Source of the DNA: Paracyclopina nana
Taxonomy: Eukaryota > Arthropoda > Copepoda > Cyclopoida > Cyclopettidae
Length of the DNA stretch: 64,000 nt
Direction: 5' to 3'
NCBI GenBank assembly: GCA_019096065.1
Contig: JAGUCH010000001.1
Coordinates: forward strand, 12,028,001 to 12,092,000
Shown here: piece by piece, positions 54,356 to 64,000 of the stretch
Layout of the letters: each line of letters begins with the position of its first letter
Numbering within the stretch: position 1 is the first letter of the stretch
Position numbers and translations under genes: made by a program
The notes under the pieces: model-generated
Databases searched by the model: none
Told to the model about the DNA's origin: nothing
The model's input: the letters and a program-made list of their open reading frames with translations, nothing else

Positions 54356-57121
54356 CTAGACTGCATTTGGTCCTCCCTTGAGATTTGCACTAGGATCATT
54401 TTGCACCGTCGTCGTGTCCATCCTTGATTGGCTTTGAGACTTGCGCAAATCTCGGATGTACCGCGCTGTTCTCAAGCAGGGTAAAATGAGTAACAAGAGG
54501 CCAGACAGGAGTATGAAGAGACCTCCATAACCAAACGTGTAATGCCACACCTTGTAGTAGTCATAAAGGAAGCCAGCGAATGGAGGACCCACAAGATTCG
54601 ACACGCCTTGGACCAAAAGCAAAAGGCCGTAAGCGTTGGAAAACTGCTCAAGCGATACCAGGTTCACCAGGATGGGGGAGGTCAGCGAGTAGTTGGCCGA
54701 GATGCAAAGGCCATAGAGGCCAGCCATGGTGGCCAGCCCGTAAAAGTTGGTGAGAAAGGGGACCAATGCTGTCGCACAGCCGCAAACGATCATGCAACCC
54801 GCATACAGGACGTTGAGGTTCATCCAGGATTGGTCACCAAGCCAGCCCACGCCAACCTCGCCCACGGTGTTCAAGATGCCAATCATGCTGAGCAGAATGG
54901 TGGCATCCGTCGACTCGAACTTGAGGTCGATCTCAGCATAGTTGTAGAGGTAGACGTACATGACATCGTACCATGCGTAGAGGATAAAGTTGGAGAAGGC
55001 AAATACAATGTAGGCTGGGTTCATGAATTGCTTCCACACGATGCAGCAATCAAATACAGAGCTGACTCGTGCGCAAAAGGCCGCTCCATCCTCGGCCTCT
55101 TCCATGTCTGCAATGGTCGTCATAGAGTTTCTGTAGATATCTGGGCAAGATGAGGCTCGTAGCCTGTATCTGGGAATGCTCAGCATGGCTCCCCTGTACG
55201 TCAAGCTCTGCTTTCGCACTCGTAGGTGGTTGAGGTAAAACGAAGGATTGGGATTCGAGGGCTCGTGATGCACCACCCTCGCGTTCGCGGCTGTCGCGTT
55301 CAAGAAGGCCACGCCCTCTGAGTCATGGGTGTACTGTCCCCCCCAAAAAAGTCAAATTATCACAATGCAAAAATTGCACATCTAAATGAGCTTTCTTACC
55401 CTGCTTTCTACTGGCTTGTCAGCCTCGAGGTCTTGCGCCACAGAGGACTCGCGTTCTGTCGCAGGTTTCTTCAGGATGGGCCTTAAAGGCTTAGTCTTGA
55501 ATAAGCTGCTGACTTTTCTCTTCAGCTTGGTCATCTTGGGCTTTTTCGTCTCGACCACTTCGGTGACTTCGGGCGTTTCCGGCCTGCTCAAAGATTGGCC
55601 CTCGTTGAAGCTTCCTCTGAGGCTTTTGGCCAGTACGGAGTGAGGGAAATGCTCTAGGATCAGAAGATGCGCTGCTTTGTTCCTGGACAAAGCGTGCATC
55701 ACCTCGTCGGGTAATGTCTCGTTGCAATGCAAATAGGTGGGCAGGTTCACCAGGGACGATGAGAGCCTTGGACATTCCCTGAGCTCTTCCTGGGAGAACA
55801 GTGCAGTAATGTCCCCCGTCTCCAATATGCTTCGCAGCTCGTTAACTTCAGGCATACTCGACCTATATTGATCCAATTAGCAAAAGCATCGCATTACCCA
55901 AGTTGTTACCTTGAAGGACTCGATAGGCTGGACACGGAGCCCCTCGTATCGAGTTGGTCGCAACTTTTGCTCTTTTTTCGCTTTGGCACGTTGCTCTTGA
56001 CTCGCATCGTTTTGGTCCACTCCAAGTCCCGATAGAGGGAGCCGCAAATGACCATGTTGAGAAAGATGCCAGCCAATATGATGGACGCGCCTCGCCACCC
56101 ATTGTACTCTTCCACCAGATATTGGGTTAAAGGAGCGAAAAGGAAGGTGCCAACCCCGGAGCCGCAGACGGAAATGCCCGTCGCAAACGACCGTTTCGCA
56201 TCGAAATAGTAGGCCACAATCACCACGGCTGCGACGTAGCATAGAGAAAGGCCAAAGCCAGATATAAGGCCGTAGGTAATGTACAAAACTTCCAAATGGT
56301 TAGTGACAGCAGACAATAGGAATCCTACAGAGGCCAGAATGGCTCCTATGATTGTCACTTTCCTGCAGCCGTACCTATAAAGAGGAAGAACGGAGTACAT
56401 CGACTACTATGAAAAAAAGGTTGCATAACGCGTGATCAAGGGCGGGAAAGAAAGTCTTTTCAGAATTCTGGTCGGGAAGTAACAAAAAACTTATAGGAGC
56501 CTTTTAGAAGGCTTTCACACACACACTCACTCGATTTTGAAGCAATTTTCGGGATATCAATCAAGTTTGCTACTAGCATTGATATATACGCGTACACATA
56601 CATACTATACTTATTATAGCGTGCAATCAGTCACTCCAAAAAGTGGATATGTTGCGTAATTTATACCTATCCGTGAGGGCACTTGCCACGGGTCCCGAAA
56701 GGAGAGGCACAGCGTGGAAAACACTCACCACGCCAGCAGTGACAGCCTTGCTCTCTCCAAACTCCTTCTGGAGCTCGTCAAAGAGCACGCCAAAGCTGAA
56801 CGTGACTCCATCAGCGATTAAATTGACCATAAAGGAAGCGATGACAACCACCCAGCCCCAGCCGCCATCTGGAGCCCTATACGAGTAGGCATCTGGAGCA
56901 GGAATGGAAATCTCGGAGGACGAGGACAAAATGGAGGATGCGGCCGAAAAGTAAGAGCTTTCGGAAAGGGTGCGAGTGCGTCTATTGTGTATCTTTCTGC
57001 TATTTCCAATGAGTTCTTCTTCTGCGTCGAGTTCATCTGTGGTGTGAGCAAATTGTACTTTGGAGGTTAGTCCTCTTCGAATATTACTCGAGTCTTTTTC
57101 CTCTTCCGCGGCCTCCTCCAT
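54356..57121 (-). CDS. SLC16 family monocarboxylate transporter
   Basis: Four exons on the minus strand: 57121-56667, 56374-55910, 55862-55400, 55333-54356, giving 786 residues in phase. A long polar amino tail (1-83) leads into the SLC16 signature PDGGWGW (84-90) at the start of membrane segment 1. Segments 1-6 follow in exons 1 and 2 with the typical GFGLSLCYVAAVVIVAYYF stretch; segments 7-12 are in exon 4 (FMNPAYIVFAFSNF through LLSGLLLLILPCL). The family fold is 12-segment MFS with both ends in the cytosol and proton-linked lactate, pyruvate or related transport. The cytosolic loop between segments 6 and 7 is unusually large, about 280 residues, and rich in Ser, Lys and Pro, as in several insect members. 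Substrate cannot be assigned. Confidence 0.93.
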
Positions 57122-58704
57122 GACGACTGAGCCGATTTTCGCAACGCCTCAAGGACAACCCTGTTCATTGGCAGCTAATAATTCGCATCGAAGCCATGAC
57201 GCTACTCAAAAATAATGCTGATGCTGCAAATTCAGTAGAGCTTTCTTGCTTCTCCTGTTGTTGATGTTGCATCTTTCCTTTTGTAGTGGCGGTCATTCAG
57301 ATTTTCAGTTCCGGGGAATTGCTGGCACTTATTCTGAAAAAAGAAAGAATGCGCCTTTAAAAGAGTCAAACGACATTAAAATGCCAATGATGCCATCATC
57401 CCTGCAATAATTAGCTACAAGCGAAGAATAGCTTTTCCCTACATGTGAGACGTGAGCTCTATATCTATTATAAAATTGTTGGTAAATAGAAGAAAGATCC
57501 GGAATTTTTAGCATTGTAAAGATGCAAAAACAACCCAATTATTTACCTATTCTTGGGAGCTATATGCATGCACCCTAAAGAGCCAAGCTGGACTGAAATG
57601 GCCCCAATCACATGTGGGAAATATATGTATACTAGTAATTGAGTGTGTGAACAAGCTAGGCCTTGAAACTAGAATTTTCTTGTTACACCAAGAGCTAAAC
57701 TTGGCAGCTTGCATGCATGGTTATGTTGAGCCTCCCCCTTCAACCACTGCATTATTCCACAGAGGGCCTTTCTCTTCTATGTGTAGTATATATGAAGCTA
57801 GATGAGGATGGCCCTTTTAAGGCCTACATGCATTTCTTGGAGCATTTTTATTTCACAATAAACATTTGATCGCAAAAAATCATAAATTATATAAGTATAT
57901 ATATCAGGTTAAAGGAAGCTATAAAAAGGTGATTCCTGTCAAGGGATGAAAACTAAAAAAATTACTAGCTTATTTCGTGGGCAAAGAAACTTTATCGGCA
58001 GGAACGGAATGCAATACATAGTTCGTGACTGCACCAATAAAAAAGTTAGCATGCATGATTTTGGGAGGAAATAACAGACCCATGAGAGTGGTTAGCAATT
58101 TTTTACCTTGGTCAACTTGGTCCGGATCAGCTGTTGCTGCTTTGTGGATTGACATCGGCTTCAGGGTCGAATGTGTCGTCGTCTATAGCCGTTGCTAGAA
58201 AGGAAATGCGGGCCCGGAGAAAAGTAAAAGCTCGATTTCCACGCAGCGGCCAGCTGTTCTCTTTGTCGAGTAGAAAGCAGCAAAGAATGGATCAATGCTG
58301 CGCTGTACAGATATGTAAGAAAAACGATCAAATATCGCCTCATTCAACACGTTCCCCTGCAAAAAGGTCAAATTACAGCTTATTGTGAATAAATATCATG
58401 TTTCAATTCTCTTCTGAGCTTGTACGGCAAAATTGAGAGGCTTTTTTCAAGGGCAGTCAGCGAAAGCTAACTAACTTCATTCATCGTCCCGTCGAAATTT
58501 GGCATCAAGGTTGCGCGAGTTAGTTTGAAATGTTGCGAAAGATCCGAAACTCACCCTAGAGCGCAACGCAAAACAGAACTTTATCAAAAGCCTGTTCTTT
58601 TTTGAGTCAATGGCATGTTTTGAAAGGACTGCAAAAAGTGAAAAAGTGACTCATAGTGTTTGATTATTTTCTGATTCAAACTGGGGCAAGATAACAGCAA
58701 GGAA
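57122..58704. promoter_or_regulatory. Divergent intergenic region between SLC16 and CHMP1
   Basis: 1.58 kb containing both promoters. Minus frames around 58343-58161 and 58155-57970 could not be joined into a gene. No repeats recognised. Confidence 0.4.
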
Positions 58705-59775
58705 ATGGAAGGTAAGCTTATTTATGTTTTAGTAGCTCAAGCTTTTCTTGTAGCATCTTTACTAACCTTTCTTTAAGAGTCCTTGAAGCCCAAATGACTT
58801 GGTTTCCATTGAGCCAATACTTGTTTTTTTAATTTTACCATAAATTACAAGCTCAGCTTCTGTTAGTCTTGTTTTTTAGGCAACGCCTGTGTAGCTAAAA
58901 TGGAACCACTGAAAGATCCTTTTCCAATTTGTGGATTGCGAGTTTCTAATTTTGGCCCTTCTTGTACCACTTTTTTCCTAAATGCGTTTTCTTTGAAAGG
59001 ATGGATTTGGGCTGTTAATTTCCAACTTGGCTTAAAGCCCATTTGGACGAAAATGTGATTTATTGCCCTGCTTTCCAGACACTCTCTTCCAATTGAAGTT
59101 TTGCTCTAAGCAACTCGCCAGACAGTCGAAGAAGGCGGAAAAGGAGCAAAAACAGCAGGAAGCCCAAGTGAAAAAAGCGTTGGAAAAGGGCAATCCTGAA
59201 GTGGCTCGAGTGTATGCAGAAAATGCAGTTCGCAAGAAAAACGAGAGCCTCAACTATTTGCGAATGTCGAGCAAGATTGACGCGGTTTCTTCTAGGGTTC
59301 AAACTGCGGTCACAATGAAAGGAGTAAGTTTTAATATTCATGCTAATTTTTCCAGGAGATTGCATCAGTTTGATCACAGGTTGCCAAAAATATGGGGTCT
59401 GTGGTAAAGGCCTTGGAGAAGGCCATTAATTCTATGGAGCTGCAAAAAATCAGCGAGGTGATGGATAAATTCGAGACTCAGTTTGAAGACTTGGACGTCA
59501 AATCAGCGGTAATTTAGCATATTTATTCCCCTGCGCATTCGATCATTCCCTATACTTTTCAGGTCATGGAGGACGCTATGGGCTCTGCGACGACCACTAC
59601 AACACCTGAATACCAGGTGGAGGCCTTGATGAAGCAAGTGGCTGATGAAAACGGCTTGGAAATAACCGAGCAATTAGCCAGTGTTCCATCTGCAACGATA
59701 GGTGAAGCCACTGCCACCGCTTCAACCACCGCCGATGACCAACTCAGCAGAAGATTGGCTGCACTTCGGAGCTGA
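58705..59775 (+). CDS. CHMP1: CHMP1: ESCRT-III subunit
   Basis: Four exons: 58705-58711, 59079-59323, 59380-59508, 59563-59775, giving 197 residues (human CHMP1A/B 196-199). The first coding exon is only 7 nt (ATGGAAG before GTAAGC). The protein reads [10 protein letters not shown], followed by the basic helical core ([29 protein letters not shown]), an acidic second half ([10 protein letters not shown]) and the C-terminal MIT-interacting motif [16 protein letters not shown]1 proteins assemble late in ESCRT-III filaments and recruit spastin and VPS4 for membrane scission in multivesicular bodies and cytokinesis. An AATAAA at 60095 is a possible polyadenylation signal. The start exon is supported by the family's M(D/E)DTLF start and by phase. 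Confidence 0.95.
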
Positions 59776-61513
59776 GTTAATGAGCTGTGATTTCTGAAAA
59801 TACATTATTGCTGCTTTTTCCTTCTTCAAAAATATATAGTACATACTCTAATTCTGCCTGCAAAACTGTCTGTTCAAGTCGTTGCAGTTCGGTGATCCAA
59901 TCGAGATTCCCAGAAGAAATGCATCTAACAATGAATGCGGAGCTAAGAACCAGAAAAAGTTGTGCCACCAATAATAGCTAGCAGGTAAACCTTTGCTTGC
60001 TCTTGAATTGTAAGTGTCCCATACTACTCTCGTTTTATGTCAAATGCTCAGGGCTATGTGTCATGTTAGCAACTACACTAAGTTTAGACGGAAGAATAAA
60101 ATTGTGCTTTTAGTGTGGCATAAATCACCGCACATAGTCGTCGGAGCCGTTTTTGCTAAATCGCATGTCAATTGCTTCTTCTATTTTTATATGCTGCGAA
60201 CAAAACCACTTTAGCAGAGGATGACGTCGTCCACAAAAACCTGGTCTTTTCAGACTTTTGAAAAGGCTTAATAAATAAGATGCAATCAGATGTAGGCTTG
60301 ACACGCAGTTGTGTCAAAATTTAGAGAAGAATGCGTGTTAACTTTTTGCGCGAACAGGAAAACGGGAAATTTATGGACTTTTTTCTGACGCGAGGACAAT
60401 TTTTCGCCATCCACACATGCAGTTACAGCAAAAATTAGTGGATGCACGTTACCGTTTTGGTACGGCCTATTTTTGCGAATGCAGTTTGCTCGTTCGTGTA
60501 ATTTCTATATTTGATATTATTTTGCGATCTGCCTATTAGCATAATGTAAGACAACCTTTACCTTCATCAATCATGCAATCGCGGCTCGGCCAAATTGCTC
60601 CAAATTTTGCATTTGCGGAATAGAAATATACCGTGATAATAATAATACTGCTGTCAAATGCACTTTTTCAACTAAATACGAAATTGTTTCACCAAGCTCT
60701 AATTGCCGGTCTCTTTTCTCGGAATTGTTCAAACGCAAAAAAGGCAGCCACGCCAACTCCCCACTTAGCATTGAAGTAGTTTATGCAACAAAAAAGGGAG
60801 TCATTTTTGTCGAGGAGTAAACAACAATCAACTTTCCACATCTGGGCGCAATATATTTCGTCGTCTCGTAGCATACAGAATAGAGCATATGTATATATTA
60901 TTAACGTTGATGATCTCGCGAATGGTGAACAATAATATGATTAAATTTTCACGCACTGGAGGCAGCGCGGCTGGCAAAAGGGGCTTTCTCGTTTGAGCAT
61001 TATGTGATGAATTTAAAGTGGATGATGGTGGGCGCGACCTCACAGAGAATAGACAATTATCGGAGGGATGCAGCACATCGCGTACGCAACTGGCACGAAA
61101 ACCAAAGATTGGCCGACATTCCGCATGTAATTCATATCACTGAGCTAGAGACACGAGAGAGGGTCAAAAAACAATCAGAGGATATGAACTCGGGAATTAG
61201 CATTCTAAATTAGAAGGGAAAATGCCGCGTGTCAATGTCTGCCAATCCTTGCTGCTTGAGCCACTTAGCCGCTACGCGTAGCGGCTTCTGCAACGAGCAA
61301 AAGCGCAGAAAGACAAACAATTTAATAACAGTGAGGACAGGTCGCATCTAGCTGTGGCCGTGGAGGAGAGGTGATCAATCCCAGCGCAGTCGAGGTTATC
61401 GACCTCCCCCCGCCTCCTGATGATGACCTCCTTTGCACAATCCATTTATAGAGGTGATGCATGACACATCAGTTGGCGCCGAGGCTGCTGCTTCCCGACC
61501 GATAATGATCTTC
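59776..61513. other. Convergent region between CHMP1 and SoxC
   Basis: 1.7 kb with no supported gene. It holds the presumed 3' UTRs and a perfect 20-bp palindrome at 61267-61286. Confidence 0.45.
61267..61286. repeat. Perfect 20-bp palindrome in the SoxC 3' flank
   Basis: AGCCGCTACGCGTAGCGGCT is its own reverse complement. It lies about 230 nt past the SoxC stop, probably in the 3' UTR, and could be a protein site or an RNA stem. Confidence 0.6.
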
Positions 61514-64000
61514 TTAGAGCTTGACGAGGTTGTCGTCCAGCCACTGTGCATCCGAGGTCGTCACCGACACCCCAAAGTCCGACAGCAGCAAGTTGGTCAG
61601 CTCGGACGAGCAATTGAAGTCTAAATGGCTATTCGAAAGATCTGTAGTCCTTGGTAGGGGTGGGGACAGGGATATGCATCTGTACGACGAGTTCACGTCC
61701 CAGCCTGAGGAGGAGGCTGCTACTGCTGAAGGAGCTTCCGAGGTCCTGGGCGGGGCCGCAGTGGATCGGGAGGAGGCGTGGTCGTCCAGGTCCCCCTTGA
61801 TGCAAGTAACCTAAAAAACGGATAGTTGATGGAATAAGCTTATAAATAGCCATTTCCCCCCTTTTTTCCATGCTAGAAGGGGAACCTGGTGCGCAAGTTG
61901 TAACTCTACATGAGATGGCCTCGGAGGCCAGCAGCATACGACGACTACAATAGGAGAAAGTTTTATGGCTGAGGATGCCAAATAAGTGTAGCAGCAGTAC
62001 ATTGTGTTTGCTTCTGTTATTCATAGCTCATCTACCGTGCAATCAGTCTGAACATCTGGAAAGTTGACAACATGAAAGGAAAATAATCTGGAGCAAAATC
62101 ATTCGCAAAAGAAAATCTCTATAGCGGAACTGCGCTGCTGCTGCTGCTGCTGCAGCCATCTCATTGCAATTTCACGAAGAAAATCGCTAGCAACTGATAT
62201 GACAAAAGTACCAAATCTGGAGCCATCATGGGCAAGAGGTCGGTGAGGCTGTCGAGGTCAGCCAGGCTGCTGCCAATGCCATCCTCGTCATTTTCCGAAG
62301 GCGTCGTCGAGCTGACCACTGTGTTGCTCCTGGATGAGGCTGGCGAGGCAGTCGTTGGCTGGTGATGACTCTGTAGATTGTAATTCTGCTGCGGCTGCAA
62401 GTAATACCTAAAAGAAGTGGGCATCTCATAGTTGATTAATTGCGCTACAACGGAAAGCTTCGGCATTAAGTTGATCTAGCCACAAAGAATGGCAGCGTAC
62501 AATGATGCTTAATAATTAATGGCTGCGAAGTAGTTTTGTTGCCCTTTTCAAAAATGTTGGCACTAGTGTACTTTTACTACATTCACTATTTGAAATACCA
62601 CATATAAAACGGCGTGTCATAAATAATTCAAAAACTGATGTGATGCAAATACAGCGCAGCAGATCGAATAGGTTTCGTGGGTGATCTGACTATTTGTGCT
62701 GCCACTCTTTGTGCTTAGTAGCAATTTGAGGAGCATGAAAGTGAACCTGGAGTAATCCTCCATGAGCTGAGGCTGAGCTGGCTGTTGCCCAAGGTCTCTC
62801 TTCGGCAAGTGACCCAAGTAGGTCCTCGTGGCCTCCTGGGCCTGAGGCAAGAGATATTGCTGAGACGACGACTGCTGAACATTGGTATGACCATACAGAG
62901 AGCGTTTCGCAGTGCTTGAAGATAAGAACTCATCGTAGAGCGAGGCCTCGAATCCATTTGGGCACACCATGGTCGTGCTATCGGGGCTGGTGCAACTCGA
63001 GGGGCTGCCAGGCACCTTCGCGGGTGTAGAATAGCTTGTGCCAGAGGTCGAGGCAGTCAAAGCAGGAAATGCAGTCACTTTGGCCACCAGTTGAACTGGA
63101 GAAGAAAGGAGAATTCAGGGCCTATATGCTATATGGTTTTTAATAAGCAGCCAGAATATGGCCTCAAAGTGGAGAAGGAGGACGGTGCTCTTTGGAAGCA
63201 AAAGTGCACCTCTCCTCAGAGCTATGGCAAGAAAGCCCTTTGATCTCGCGAAAAGTAATTGGCGAAATTCCCGAGGACTTTACCAGGCTGAGGTTGTTGC
63301 TGGAGTGGTGGAGGCTGCTGCCTCAGGGGGGCCATGGAGGCGCGGCCCTGCCTCAGTGAGGCCAGCAAAAGCTTGGTTTTTCGCGGCCGCCGAGGCGCTG
63401 CCGGGTTAGCCCGAGGGGTTCGGGCTCGGGGCTTGCGTGGTGCGTCGGGGTTGGCCGGTCGACGGCCTCGTGGTTTGTGGCCTCGTTCGTGGGGCTTGAG
63501 CTTTTTTCGAGGCTTGTACTTGTAGTCGGGATACTCCTACAACAGAATACATTTGGTTGCTTTATTTCCCGGCCATACAGATCGTCCCACAGGCATTGAA
63601 GCAAACAACGATCGTTTACTATGAAAGACCGAGCTAAGCCTACTCAGCGAGTGCATGGCACCAATCATAATGCCTTATACAGTGTCTTAGAAATATGGAA
63701 TAGATTTATCTAAATACTAATTATATTACTCAGAAACGGGAAGGGCAATCTGTATATGCTGTAGCTGGTGCGGTCAGTAAATACCTTTTGATGAAGCAGT
63801 CTTAGCCTCTCAGCCTCGTCAATATAGGGTTGCCTGGCCTCCTCGTCGAGCAGCTTCCACCGTCGGCCGAGCTCCTTGGAAATTTCTGCATTGTGCTTGT
63901 CCGGATTGTGCTCCACAATTTTCCTTCTCTCGAGCTGCGACCAAACCATAAAGGCATTCATCGGCCTCTTGATATGATTGACTGGATGTTTTTTTGTCTG
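61514..64000 (-). CDS. SoxC transcription factor (Sox4/11/Sox14-like), amino end beyond window
   Basis: Exons in the window on the minus strand: 64000-63785 (continues past the right end), 63536-63284, 63095-62747, 62407-62212, 61810-61514. They join in phase to 436 residues. The HMG box starts within the first 15 residues seen ([20 protein letters not shown]) and continues [16 protein letters not shown] to [25 protein letters not shown] with YPDYKY points to SoxC, close to insect Sox14. A basic Arg/Pro-rich stretch and a Gln/Ser-rich middle follow. The C-terminus (HLDFN ... [12 protein letters not shown]) resembles the SoxC transactivation helix (DLDFN ... WLESSISNL). An intron splits the HMG box after LLHQK. 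The intron 61811-62211 contains a (CTG)7 run near 62134. Expected role: DNA-binding regulator in development. Confidence 0.93.
62134..62154. repeat. CTG trinucleotide repeat in a SoxC intron
   Basis: About seven perfect CTG units between exons 62407-62212 and 61810-61514; a simple microsatellite. Confidence 0.8.

Noticed and set aside
57970..58343. Minus-strand exon-like stretch with an acidic DDDTFDPEAD peptide
   Set aside because: The frame ends after about 20 codons and no upstream exon fits, so it is probably chance.

Overview
The window is nuclear DNA from an invertebrate animal, most likely an arthropod. The evidence is a set of intron-split metazoan genes with mostly short (about 55-100 bp) GT-AG introns, an arthropod-style dipeptidyl peptidase 4, an invertebrate SoxC gene, and a complete BEL/Pao LTR retrotransposon. 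I assign no species.

Layout. 1-4.3 kb is repeat-rich: a 54-bp tandem repeat, two foldback structures, a decayed tRNA-like sequence and a short inverted-repeat element. 4.34-5.89 kb (+) is a five-exon GT31 glycosyltransferase; 6.04-11.47 kb (-) is a membrane-anchored DPP4-like serine peptidase with its catalytic residues intact, and the two genes converge. 11.5-16.9 kb is AT-rich repeat DNA without a convincing gene. 16.91-30.51 kb is a young, structurally complete BEL/Pao element: 481-bp LTRs with 4 differences, a primer-binding site, a polypurine tract, a 2969-residue gag-pol ORF, and two further long ORFs downstream of pol joined by a TGATG stop/start overlap. 31.9-35.4 kb (-) holds two related four-transmembrane genes on either side of a tRNA-Phe gene. 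35.4-49.2 kb is gene-poor and holds at least six inverted-repeat DNA elements.

49.2-64 kb is a compact block of conserved genes: PHAF1/UPF0183 (-) head-to-head with DCAF11 (+), an SLC16 transporter (-) convergent with DCAF11, CHMP1 (+), and a SoxC gene (-) that runs off the right end. They cover autophagy, ubiquitin ligase targeting, monocarboxylate transport, ESCRT-III and transcription; nothing suggests one joint pathway.

The most striking observation is inside the retrotransposon. About 45 copies of the 7-mer GCATTGC or its complement occur in 13.6 kb, where one or two are expected by chance. Nearly all sit at the centre of an odd-length palindrome whose arms differ from copy to copy (9 to 21 bp). 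They lie in LTRs, spacers and all three ORFs, and in every reading frame, so they look selected or generated at the DNA or RNA level. With the two extra ORFs, one RS-rich and one carrying three zinc knuckles, this makes the element the best candidate for something undescribed.
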